Source: Actinomycetes bacterium
Lineage (GTDB): Bacteria > Actinomycetota > Acidimicrobiia > Acidimicrobiales > Acidimicrobiaceae
Direction of reading: 5' to 3'
DNA: 5,516 nucleotides
Assembly: GCA_021790495.1 (NCBI GenBank)
Contig: JAJYGZ010000274.1
Coordinates: forward strand, 1 to 5,516
The notes under the pieces were generated by a model. That model was not told the DNA's origin. It ran no database searches and saw only the letters and a list, made by a program, of their open reading frames with translations. Below are positions 1 to 5,516 of this stretch, in pieces; the first letter of the stretch is position 1; every line of letters begins with the position of its first letter. A program made the position numbers and the translations under genes.

Positions 1-1635
1 CTCGACGAAGTCCGCCAATTGGCCAAGAATCCAGGGCGCTACGGCAAAAGTGACCAGGCCGAAGAAGGATGCGGCTGAAAACACCGAGACTAGCGATCCG
101 GTGACCAAATAAGAAAACATCGCCAGGGTTGCCGAAAGCGGGTTGTGGTATTTGGCTCCCAGCCGAAATGCGCCCAGAAGGCCGATAACGATTAATCCAA
201 TCAGGAAGAGGTGGGTGAGAAGGCCCGTGGCACCGAAAAACGGAAGTCCCAAGATGCCAATCCAGAGATAACTTGCTGGCACCGAGGTTGGAAGCGAAAC
301 GCTTGGCGAAAGGGAGCCCGAGAAAAAGTCCGAGAACAAGCTGGCGGCGCGGGGAAAAGACGCGAGACTGCCCGTGAGCGGGAGGGAACCGAGAATCAAG
401 TGCCGCGAAGCCACCAACAAATACACCACGGTGACCACCTGGATTACTCTTGCTAGGCGCCGCTGAATGTACCGGGTTGCGATAGCGGTGGGATCGGTGC
501 TCTCTTGATCTAGCAGATCCTTGGCTACGATCGCTCCCCTGTCAGCACGCTTCGATCTTTCCACCTCGTATCGCAACTGCGCGCGGGTGTTTCGCTGATG
601 GGCAAAAAAGGCCGAAAGGCGCATTGACCCGTTGGCGAGTTTGGAACTAATTTCGCGATTTTCTAACATTCGAGATCCGGATGCGACCGCGCGCCACTCC
701 GAAAACTCCGCGCGTGTTCGCGCTCCATCGCGCAAGGATCGCAAAATTGCCTTCGACGTCTTTAACCTGCCCGTTAGGGCGAAGTAGGTCGCTTCGGAAA
801 TGGCTAGAGCCCAAAGCTGGAGAATGGAAACTCGCCGCGCGAAGCCAGCCGAATTGTTTTTGATACTGCGCATTTGATTTGCCCGGACATAGTAGGTGCG
901 GTCAGGGCGTGGCAGACGATTTCGAATCGGCTGATAGGCGGAGGAGTAGTAGACGCGCTCCGGACCGTTAACCATTACTCCCATGTGGCGCACCTTGGCA
1001 TACGAGGACGAGATGGCGCGCGCTCCGGCGAGTTGGGCCCGATAGCTAAGATCAACGTCTTCGCCGAAAAGGAACATCTCAGGATCGAATCCGCCCAGGG
1101 CTACGAAAAGGTCATGGCGAACCAACATCGCTACAGCCGAGGCTGCAAAGACCTCCTCAACGATGGCGAACTGATCTTGATCGAGATCACCGACATCGAC
1201 ACGGGTTCGCATCGCGGCGGTCCGGTCAACATCGTACCCCAGCGATAGGACTCGGTCCGGGTACGACCACGCCACTATCTTGGGTGCCACGATCGAGGCG
1301 TTCATTCTGAGCGCATCCTCCACCATGACAGACACCGCATCCGGAGCTAGAACGACGTCGTCATGACAGACCAGCAGGTACGAAGCGGTTGGGACGTTCT
1401 TTACCGCTTCATTCACGGCATTCCCGAAGCCCAAATTGGCTTCGTTGCGGATCAAAAACGCTTCTGGCACGGCCTCACTTGCGCGTGTAGCCAGAGGCAT
1501 CCTGGATGCATTGTCGACAACCACGATGGAAAGGTTGGGGTAATCAGACGCGCTAAGGGAGTTCAGAGCCTCTTCGAACCACTCCCCCGGATCGTGGGCG
1601 ATCATGATGGCAACGACTAATGGAGGAACTGACAT
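1..1635 (-). CDS. GT2 glycosyltransferase fused to multi-pass membrane region (3' end outside window)
   Basis: I translated the minus strand by hand: an uninterrupted frame of 545 codons runs from ATG at 1635 to the left edge without a stop, so the protein is incomplete at its C-terminus. Residues about 5-240 form a GT-A fold family 2 domain: the nucleotide-binding strand ends in VVVDN (38-42), NLGFGNAVN lies at 67-75, the metal/nucleotide site reads HDD (91-93) in the place of DXD, GGFDPEMFLFGEDVDLSYR (181-199) holds the acceptor/base region with E192 and D193, and RHMG is at 216-219. A charged linker at about 300-392 leads to hydrophobic segments at about 396-416, 456-491, 500-519 and 524-540, which look membrane-spanning. 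By family knowledge it transfers a sugar from a nucleotide donor. The membrane part suggests action at the inner membrane on a lipid-linked or envelope acceptor (inference). An in-frame TAG at 1644-1642 makes ATG 1635 the first possible ATG. No clear ribosome binding site precedes it. Donor and acceptor are unknown. Confidence 0.9.
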   Translation of the reverse strand, partial: MSVPPLVVAIMIAHDPGEWFEEALNSLSASDYPNLSIVVVDNASRMPLATRASEAVPEAFLIRNEANLGFGNAVNEAVKNVPTASYLLVCHDDVVLAPDAVSVMVEDALRMNASIVAPKIVAWSYPDRVLSLGYDVDRTAAMRTRVDVGDLDQDQFAIVEEVFAASAVAMLVRHDLFVALGGFDPEMFLFGEDVDLSYRAQLAGARAISSSYAKVRHMGVMVNGPERVYYSSAYQPIRNRLPRPDRTYYVRANQMRSIKNNSAGFARRVSILQLWALAISEATYFALTGRLKTSKAILRSLRDGARTRAEFSEWRAVASGSRMLENREISSKLANGSMRLSAFFAHQRNTRAQLRYEVERSKRADRGAIVAKDLLDQESTDPTAIATRYIQRRLARVIQVVTVVYLLVASRHLILGSLPLTGSLASFPRAASLFSDFFSGSLSPSVSLPTSVPASYLWIGILGLPFFGATGLLTHLFLIGLIVIGLLGAFRLGAKYHNPLSATLAMFSYLVTGSLVSVFSAASFFGLVTFAVAPWILGQLADFVE

Positions 1636-1647
1636 ATCGGTCTACAA

Positions 1648-1653
1648 AGACTA
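1648..1653 (-). promoter_or_regulatory. Possible -10 element for the GT2-membrane gene
   Basis: On the minus strand TAGTCT (fits TANNNT) lies 12 nt before the ATG at 1635. Transcription starting about 7 nt downstream would give a leader of only a few bases, which would agree with the lack of a Shine-Dalgarno sequence. No convincing -35 hexamer is visible, so this is a weak call. Confidence 0.2.
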
Positions 1654-1739
1654 GCCCGGCAAAGTTCGTCGTCGCTACTCGGCAGGATAAGGTGCTGGTT
1701 GCGAAGGTCCTGTTTCCCGCTCGAATGATCGCTTCGCAC

Positions 1740-1745
1740 TAGAAT
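1740..1745 (+). promoter_or_regulatory. Possible -10 element for the 54-aa gene
   Basis: TAGAAT matches TATAAT at five of six positions and lies 41 nt before the ATG at 1787, which would leave a short leader containing the AAGGAG ribosome binding site. No good -35 hexamer is found 16-18 nt upstream. TTGCGA at 1699-1704 is too far away. Confidence 0.25.
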
Positions 1746-1776
1746 CTACTCCAGCTTCATAACGAAGAATTTAGAC

Positions 1777-1782
1777 AAGGAG
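1777..1782 (+). promoter_or_regulatory. Ribosome binding site of the 54-aa gene
   Basis: AAGGAG ends 4 nt before ATG 1787 and is the strongest Shine-Dalgarno match seen at any start in the window. It supports translation of the short plus-strand frame and fixes its start. An in-frame TAG at 1772-1774 rules out an earlier start. Confidence 0.7.
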
Positions 1783-1786
1783 AGCC

Positions 1787-1951
1787 ATGTCCAAAAGTGC
1801 CTTAGAGGAAGTCCGAGATCTCGCCTACACTGCGGTGGGTTTCGGGATTTTGGGATTTCAGCGGACCATGGTGATGAGAACCGACCTCAAAAAGGCCGCT
1901 ACGAAGCGGCTTGGCGACCTCGCCAATATTTCAAGACATCTTGCAAAGTAG
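1787..1951 (+). CDS. Small basic protein, 54 aa, function unknown
   Basis: This frame runs from ATG 1787 to TAG 1949-1951. It begins MSKSALEEVRDLAYTAVGFG and ends RHLAK. An acidic N-terminal stretch (E7, E8, D11) is followed by a hydrophobic or amphipathic segment at about 12-30 rich in glycine and aromatics, including GFGILGFQ at 18-25. The C-terminal half is cationic (R31, K35, K36, K40, R41, R50, K54). The middle segment could be a short membrane-associated or helix-packing element, but it is short for a clear transmembrane helix. Support for a real gene comes from the strong ribosome binding site, sensible amino-acid composition and third-position GC of about 59 percent by hand count. It is the only plus-strand gene I accept. 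It diverges from the GT2 gene and converges on rmd, sharing 53 bp with the rmd 3' end. I do not recognise a named family; any role in envelope biology is speculation. Confidence 0.68.
   Translation: MSKSALEEVRDLAYTAVGFGILGFQRTMVMRTDLKKAATKRLGDLANISRHLAK
1889..1912 (-). terminator. Intrinsic terminator of the GT4-rmd operon
   Basis: On the minus strand GCCGCT (1910-1905), loop TCGT (1904-1901) and AGCGGC (1900-1895) form a perfect 6-bp GC-rich stem, followed after one C by TTTTT (1893-1889). This is the layout of a Rho-independent terminator. The rmd stop codon TAG (1901-1899) lies inside the hairpin, and the whole element is within the coding sequence of the plus-strand 54-aa gene (codons for about residues 35-42). 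On the plus strand the hairpin is not followed by a T run, so termination should act only on the minus-strand transcript. Confidence 0.75.
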
Positions 1952-2819
1952 CCTCAAGACTCTGGCGCGGCACGAAGCCAGTGGCTGAGAAGAGCTTCGA
2001 CGAGTCGCCTACGAGCCTGGGCACCTCGATGCCTCGAGCAAGGCTCGGACTTACAACCAACTCGAGCTCGGCGCCTGAAAGCTCGATCATCTCGGCGACA
2101 ACGTCTCGTACCGATCTTCCGACGCCCGAGGAAATGTTGTAGATCTCACCACATATACCCAAAACCGCTATTTCGCAATAGGCGTTTACTACATCCCGGA
2201 CGTCTAGGAAGTCGCGGACCGCACCGAGATTTCCAACTTCAATCGAAGATTTCCCGGAGCGGGCCGCGTCTGCGATTCGCCGTGCGATCGCCGAGACCAG
2301 GAAGTTTTCCGACTGGCCCGGGCCGATGTGGTTGAAAGGTCTCGCAATCACAACGTCAATCGAATGGGCCCGATGCATCTGGAGCACAAACTCTTCCGCC
2401 GCGAGTTTCGAGGCAGCGTATGGGGTTAGTGGAAGCCGCGGGTGCGTCTCAGTCAATAGGTCTACCCCGGGCTGGTTCCCATAGACCTCGGCTGAAGATA
2501 CGTAGACGAACCTGCCCTGAAAACCCGCCTTGGCCAGACTTGCGAGAAGATTTGCTGAACCGCCTACATTGACACCTACGACCTCACTGGGGTTGTCCCA
2601 GCTTTTCCCCACATGGCTCATTGCCGCCAAGTGGAACACCACGCCGATCTCGCCACTGGGAATCAATTCAGCAAAGTTCTCGACCTCTTGGGATACCGCG
2701 GCGGCATCTCGAATATCAAGCGTCGGATCGAACTCGAACACCTTGGCTCCGCGTGTGCGCAGCGCGGCAAGAAGATACGGCCCCACGAATCCTCTACTCC
2801 CGGTTACAAGTGCGTACAT
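1899..2819 (-). CDS. rmd: GDP-4-dehydro-6-deoxy-D-mannose reductase-like extended SDR
   Basis: This 306-aa protein, a usual length for the family, is an NAD(P)-dependent extended short-chain dehydrogenase/reductase. The N-terminal Rossmann motif GSRGFVG (7-13) binds the cofactor, HLAA is at 63-66, the catalytic serine region is VSSAEVYG (107-114), and the active-site YAASK gives Y134 and K138. Features closer to Rmd than to other SDRs are RPFNHIGPGQ (160-169), GNLGAVRDFLDVRDVV (197-211 region), EIYNISSG (225-232) and the C-terminal EVPRLVGDSSKL (265-276). Rmd reduces GDP-4-keto-6-deoxy-D-mannose, made by Gmd from GDP-mannose, to GDP-D-rhamnose in the cytoplasm. A related enzyme making GDP-6-deoxy-D-talose cannot be excluded by eye. 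The ATG is preceded by GGGAG with a 4-nt spacer and starts 15 nt after the stop of the upstream GT4 gene, which suggests co-transcription. It is the last gene of the run and ends inside a terminator hairpin. Confidence 0.82.
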   Translation of the reverse strand: MYALVTGSRGFVGPYLLAALRTRGAKVFEFDPTLDIRDAAAVSQEVENFAELIPSGEIGVVFHLAAMSHVGKSWDNPSEVVGVNVGGSANLLASLAKAGFQGRFVYVSSAEVYGNQPGVDLLTETHPRLPLTPYAASKLAAEEFVLQMHRAHSIDVVIARPFNHIGPGQSENFLVSAIARRIADAARSGKSSIEVGNLGAVRDFLDVRDVVNAYCEIAVLGICGEIYNISSGVGRSVRDVVAEMIELSGAELELVVSPSLARGIEVPRLVGDSSKLFSATGFVPRQSLEATLQDVLKYWRGRQAAS

Positions 2820-2823
2820 CAGT

Positions 2824-2828
2824 CTCCC
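2824..2828 (-). promoter_or_regulatory. Ribosome binding site of rmd
   Basis: GGGAG on the minus strand sits 4 nt before ATG 2819, within the 15-nt gap after the preceding GT4 stop. It supports the chosen rmd start. Confidence 0.5.
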
Positions 2829-2834
2829 AACAAC

Positions 2835-3956
2835 TTAGACACCCAGGATACTACGGTAAAAGTCGAGGTGGCCATTTGCGCTATTGCGCCACGTCATGTT
2901 TGCAGCCACTTTGGAACCGGAGTCCGCCAATGCCTGAAGTTCCGCTCCGGGACTCAGCGCCTTTCGCATTGCCGACGCTATTGAATTTTCTTCGAGTGGA
3001 TCGACGAGAAGCGCGCTTTTTGCAGCGTACTCGGCCATCGCCGAGTGCCGCGAGGTAATCAGCAAACACCGCTGCGACATCGCCTCGAGCCCAGGAAGTC
3101 CGAAACCTTCTTCCAAAGAGGGATAAAGTGCGGCGCAGGCGTTCCGATAGAGTGCGCCAAGTTCGGCGTCCGAGACATAGCCGAGAACTTTTGCCCGTTT
3201 GTCAGCGGTCATCTTTCCGAGCTGCGCCGCGATAGGTCCGTTGCCCCATCCCGTCATACCCGCTAAAATCAATTGCACCTCCCCGTCGCCTAGCGTCTCA
3301 AAAGCGTTGAGCAAGCGAGCGAGATTCTTACGCGGCTCGAGCGTGCCGCAAAAGATGAAATACCTCCCGCTAACCCCGATTCGCTCCAACAATTCGGAAT
3401 CCGCAACGCCGTCCGGAGCGCCGAAACGCTCGGCTGACACTCCATGGGGTATGACTTGGGTCTTGGCGGCAGTATCAAAGTGACGCCGAAATCCCTCGAG
3501 GGCCGCGAGCGATGGAAAGATCAGGCCGTCTGCGACCTTAGCCGCGCGTTTTATCATTTGCCGGAAGAAAAACACTTTGCTGCGCTCGTGCCATTCGGGG
3601 TGCTCTAAAAGCGTTGCGTCATGGATCGTCACCACCGACTTTTGCGAAATGCGAGATGGCAGGGTGTAGTGAATGCCGTGATGGAGGTCGGAGGATACCT
3701 CATTCAGGACGCCACGCATTCCGACCTGTTCAAAGGCCAAGCGCGCTGGTCGTGAACGCGGAACGCTCTGGGCAACGCGAAGATCGGGGATGCGCCTTTG
3801 AAAGCGAGCCCCATCACCTTTTCGCGTTATCGCGACAATATCGATCCCAGCCTCAGAAGCCATAGGCGCCATCGCCACGAGCATCTCCGTGGCATAGCGA
3901 CCCACTCCAGTCAAATTAGCTGGAACGGCGCTTAGATCAATTGTCACGCGCTTCAC
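2835..3956 (-). CDS. GT4 family glycosyltransferase (second complete copy)
   Basis: This GT-B retaining glycosyltransferase is about 373 aa from the chosen GTG. The N-terminal acceptor domain begins KRVTIDLS and contains TGVGRY (16-21), the glycine-rich loop typical of GT4, and VVTIHD (108-113). The C-terminal nucleotide-sugar domain carries CGTLEPRKN (203-211), with the phosphate-contacting R209 and K210, LILAG (229-233), and the EX7E motif EGFGLPGLE (E283, E291). It probably adds a sugar from a nucleotide donor on the cytoplasmic face of the membrane. Its adjacency to rmd makes a GDP-linked donor such as GDP-rhamnose or GDP-mannose plausible, but this is inference. The frame stays open up to an ATG at 4181, but that extension has no GT4 homology, is arginine-rich and overlaps the preceding gene by 173 bp. 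GTG 3956 fits the family's usual N-terminus, with a weak AAGG 10 nt upstream. GTG 3965 or GTG 3947 are alternatives. Confidence 0.86.
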   Translation of the reverse strand: MKRVTIDLSAVPANLTGVGRYATEMLVAMAPMASEAGIDIVAITRKGDGARFQRRIPDLRVAQSVPRSRPARLAFEQVGMRGVLNEVSSDLHHGIHYTLPSRISQKSVVTIHDATLLEHPEWHERSKVFFFRQMIKRAAKVADGLIFPSLAALEGFRRHFDTAAKTQVIPHGVSAERFGAPDGVADSELLERIGVSGRYFIFCGTLEPRKNLARLLNAFETLGDGEVQLILAGMTGWGNGPIAAQLGKMTADKRAKVLGYVSDAELGALYRNACAALYPSLEEGFGLPGLEAMSQRCLLITSRHSAMAEYAAKSALLVDPLEENSIASAMRKALSPGAELQALADSGSKVAANMTWRNSANGHLDFYRSILGV

Positions 3957-4008
3957 GAGAACCACGCCTTGGCATACCCACCACTGCTGATAACGACCAC
4001 CCCTTGAC

Positions 4009-5094
4009 CTAGGTTCCAGCCGTAGCGGCATTGAGGATATCGCGTGCGGTATCCTCCCAGCGCATGCCCGAGACGTGCAAAAGAGCCTCGCGAACCAGCC
4101 GAGATTTGCGTCTGTCGTTGGAAAGAACGTCGCAAATCCCCCTCGCGATATCCTCCGCGGAACGCGGGTCGACGATCTCACAAAATGCCGGATCCGTGGA
4201 GGGAAGCAGCGACGAGACTACCGCCGTGCAACTCGCCATAGCTTCGATGGGCGGCAGACCGAAACCTTCGAATAGCGGCGCGTAAACCAAAGCCGCAGCC
4301 CGCGCGTAAAGTCCTGCGAGCAACGAACCGTCGATGTGGCCGAGGAAATGAACTCCGCGAACCGACTTGGCGTGTGGTCCCCATCCCCGCGCTCCGACCA
4401 CCAGGAGTGGATATTCGTCGCGGAGTTCGCCACGGCAGATCTGCACGCTCTCCATCACGCGGGCCAGGTTCTTGCGAGGTTCCAGAGTCCCAACGGTAAG
4501 TAGAAACGGAGTCCGAACGCCCAAGCGTTCAAGGAGCTCGCCAGTTCGCTCGAGGTCTGCGGGCGCAAGATGATCAGATCCCGGAGTTGCCAGAAATATC
4601 CGATCGGCCGAAAAATCAGCCTCTAATAGTTGCCCGCGCGACTGCTCAGATATGGTCAGCACGCTGGCTGATGAGCGACGAATAGCGTTTAGCCGAGCTT
4701 CGTGCCAGCGAACTCCATGTCGCGTAAATGCGGCCGGAACGGTTCGAAACGCCAGGTCGTAGACCGTGACAAGCCGCCTGGGCATCGCTCGGGTGAGCGG
4801 CGCCGCCATCGAAAAGCTAACGCTGGCATCGAAGGTGCCGTTCTCGCTCGCCAAGCCGCGATCCCATGCCATCATCAACATTCGATGGTGCAACCGCGAG
4901 TACGAAACTGGCAGTCCGAATGCCGCAAACGGATCTGTATCTCGGTCAAACTTGGAGCCGTAGATGCTGAGCCGCACGCCCAGTTGGCTTGCCTGGGTCG
5001 CCATGTGCGCCAGCGCCTCGGTAGTAAAGACGCCGATTCCTCCCGGAGTCCGGGAGTGAAGTTGCTCAGGTAAAACTACGATCTTCTCATTCAT
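4009..5094 (-). CDS. GT4 family glycosyltransferase (first complete copy)
   Basis: This complete 361-aa GT-B fold glycosyltransferase has a typical GT4 length. The N-terminal domain has TPGGIGVFT (16-24), the donor/acceptor loop glycines, followed by VTVYDLAF (109-116). LTISEQSRG (146-154) marks the end of the first domain. The second domain has TVGTLEPRKNL (200-210), with R207 and K208 expected to contact the donor phosphates, LLVVGARGWG (230-239), FLGHI (250-254), and EX7E as EGFGLPPIE (E276, E284). Both catalytic signatures are intact, so the enzyme should be active. It is a paralog of the neighbouring GT4 enzymes but clearly diverged, so a different linkage or acceptor is expected. ATG 5094 comes 31 nt after the stop of the upstream GT4 gene, with only a weak GGGC-like sequence before it. 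The stop at 4011-4009 is 52 nt before the next start. The sugar specificity cannot be read from sequence. Confidence 0.9.
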   Translation of the reverse strand: MNEKIVVLPEQLHSRTPGGIGVFTTEALAHMATQASQLGVRLSIYGSKFDRDTDPFAAFGLPVSYSRLHHRMLMMAWDRGLASENGTFDASVSFSMAAPLTRAMPRRLVTVYDLAFRTVPAAFTRHGVRWHEARLNAIRRSSASVLTISEQSRGQLLEADFSADRIFLATPGSDHLAPADLERTGELLERLGVRTPFLLTVGTLEPRKNLARVMESVQICRGELRDEYPLLVVGARGWGPHAKSVRGVHFLGHIDGSLLAGLYARAAALVYAPLFEGFGLPPIEAMASCTAVVSSLLPSTDPAFCEIVDPRSAEDIARGICDVLSNDRRKSRLVREALLHVSGMRWEDTARDILNAATAGT

Positions 5095-5125
5095 GTGCCC
5101 GTTATGACCCTAGTTGGGATACCGC

Positions 5126-5516
5126 CTAGGACTCAAGCGCCGCTCGGTAAATGCGCTCCAGTCCCAAAGCGGACCTCTCCCAGCTGTAACGCGAGATCCA
5201 TTGGCTGGCACGAATAATTTGCGCTCGCCGAAGGGACGAGTCGTCGATAAGAGCTGACAGTCCCTCAGCCAAAGCCACCACGTCTCCTGGGGCAAAAAAC
5301 ATAGCCCCGTCTCCTAGCACTTCAGGGAGCGATCCCGCGTTAGAGGAGATCACCGGCGTTGCAAATCTCATCGCTTCAATCGGCGGAAACCCGAAACCCT
5401 CGTAAATTGATGGGTATGCAAAGACTGCAGCGTGGGAGATTAACCAATTGCGCTCGCGCTCGGTGACATAGCCGGGCAGAACAACCCGATCCCTAAACGG
5501 ACTCGCCGCGATCGCG
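5126..5516 (-). CDS. GT4 family glycosyltransferase, C-terminal fragment (5' end outside window)
   Basis: An open minus-strand frame enters at the right edge and ends at TAG 5128-5126, giving 129 residues of the C-terminal GT-B domain. In order they show [11 protein letters not shown] (11-21), [20 protein letters not shown] (30-49) with the EX7E pair E39 and E47, [19 protein letters not shown] (53-71) and a closing helix around [12 protein letters not shown]. The pattern is canonical for GT4 family transferases, including the SLPEV segment that contacts the donor nucleotide. The donor-loop lysine/arginine and the N-terminal domain lie beyond position 5516. ATG 5371 is an internal methionine and not the start. 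The gene is the most upstream visible member of the run of glycosyltransferases and is probably in one operon with the next gene, 31 nt downstream. Confidence 0.92.
   Translation of the reverse strand, partial: AIAASPFRDRVVLPGYVTERERNWLISHAAVFAYPSIYEGFGFPPIEAMRFATPVISSNAGSLPEVLGDGAMFFAPGDVVALAEGLSALIDDSSLRRAQIIRASQWISRYSWERSALGLERIYRAALES

Larger units (their letters stand above)
1636..1786. other. Divergent intergenic spacer
   Basis: These 151 bp separate the start of the minus-strand GT2-membrane gene from the start of the plus-strand 54-aa gene, so they should hold promoters for both directions. Candidate -10 boxes are listed separately. I see no long inverted repeat. The best is CTTC/GAAG around ATAAC at 1755-1767, only a 4-bp stem. 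I see no tRNA-like structure. Confidence 0.6.

Noticed and set aside
211..456. 81-aa plus-strand frame rich in Arg, Lys and Glu
   Set aside because: It lies opposite the membrane segments and linker of the GT2 protein; the charged composition is what the complement of such codons gives.
874..1248. 124-aa plus-strand open frame
   Set aside because: It is antisense to the well-conserved GT2 catalytic domain on the minus strand, and has no ribosome binding site or recognisable motif.
1363..1620. 85-aa plus-strand frame
   Set aside because: It is antisense to the N-terminal GT2 motifs (VVVDN, NLGFGNAVN, HDD), which are clearly the coding strand.
1962..1981. CTGGC/GCCAG inverted repeat as a plus-strand terminator of the 54-aa gene
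   Set aside because: The stem is only 5 bp with a 10-nt loop and no T run follows; it is inside the rmd coding sequence.
2530..3058. Several overlapping plus-strand frames of 102-145 aa
   Set aside because: They span the rmd/GT4 junction in the antisense direction and conflict with two genes with intact catalytic motifs.
4008..5130. The palindrome CCTAGG at the stop codons of two GT4 genes (4008-4013 and 5125-5130)
   Set aside because: It is probably chance: a TAG stop after a codon ending in CC and before G gives this palindrome, and no further shared sequence flanks the two sites.
1..5516. CRISPR array, tRNA, insertion sequence or phage genes
   Set aside because: I saw no regularly spaced repeats, tRNA-like cloverleaf, transposase motifs or terminal inverted repeats; the window is almost fully taken up by glycan biosynthesis genes.

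Overview
The window is part of a cell-surface polysaccharide or glycoconjugate biosynthesis locus from a bacterium of moderately high GC content. The GT4 paralogs, the GT2 enzyme fused to a multi-pass membrane region, and the short-spaced gene cluster suggest an actinobacterium, possibly of the Acidimicrobiia type. This assignment is an inference from gene style; no marker gene is present.

Nearly all coding capacity is on the minus strand. Reading right to left (5' to 3' of that strand), there are four genes in close succession. The first is the C-terminal end of a GT4 glycosyltransferase cut by the right edge (5516-5126). A complete GT4 glycosyltransferase of 361 aa follows (5094-4009), then a second complete GT4 of about 373 aa with a likely GTG start (3956-2835). 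The last is an extended SDR most like GDP-4-dehydro-6-deoxy-D-mannose reductase, Rmd (2819-1899). Gaps are 31, 52 and 15 nt, so this looks like one operon. It ends in an intrinsic terminator whose hairpin contains the rmd stop codon.

A small plus-strand gene follows (1787-1951, 54 aa, good ribosome binding site). It is convergent with rmd, overlaps it by 53 bp, and carries the rmd terminator inside its coding sequence. A 151-bp divergent spacer (1636-1786) separates it from a long minus-strand gene (1635 to the left edge). That gene encodes an N-terminal GT2 domain joined to several membrane segments and is open at position 1.

Working model: Rmd makes a GDP-6-deoxyhexose (GDP-D-rhamnose by analogy), the three GT4 enzymes add sugars to a growing glycan, and the membrane-anchored GT2 enzyme acts in the same or a related envelope pathway. 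The GDP-mannose 4,6-dehydratase that Rmd needs is not in the window. The plus-strand reading frames inside 1-1635 and the many others within the GT4/rmd genes are antisense shadows and are not annotated.
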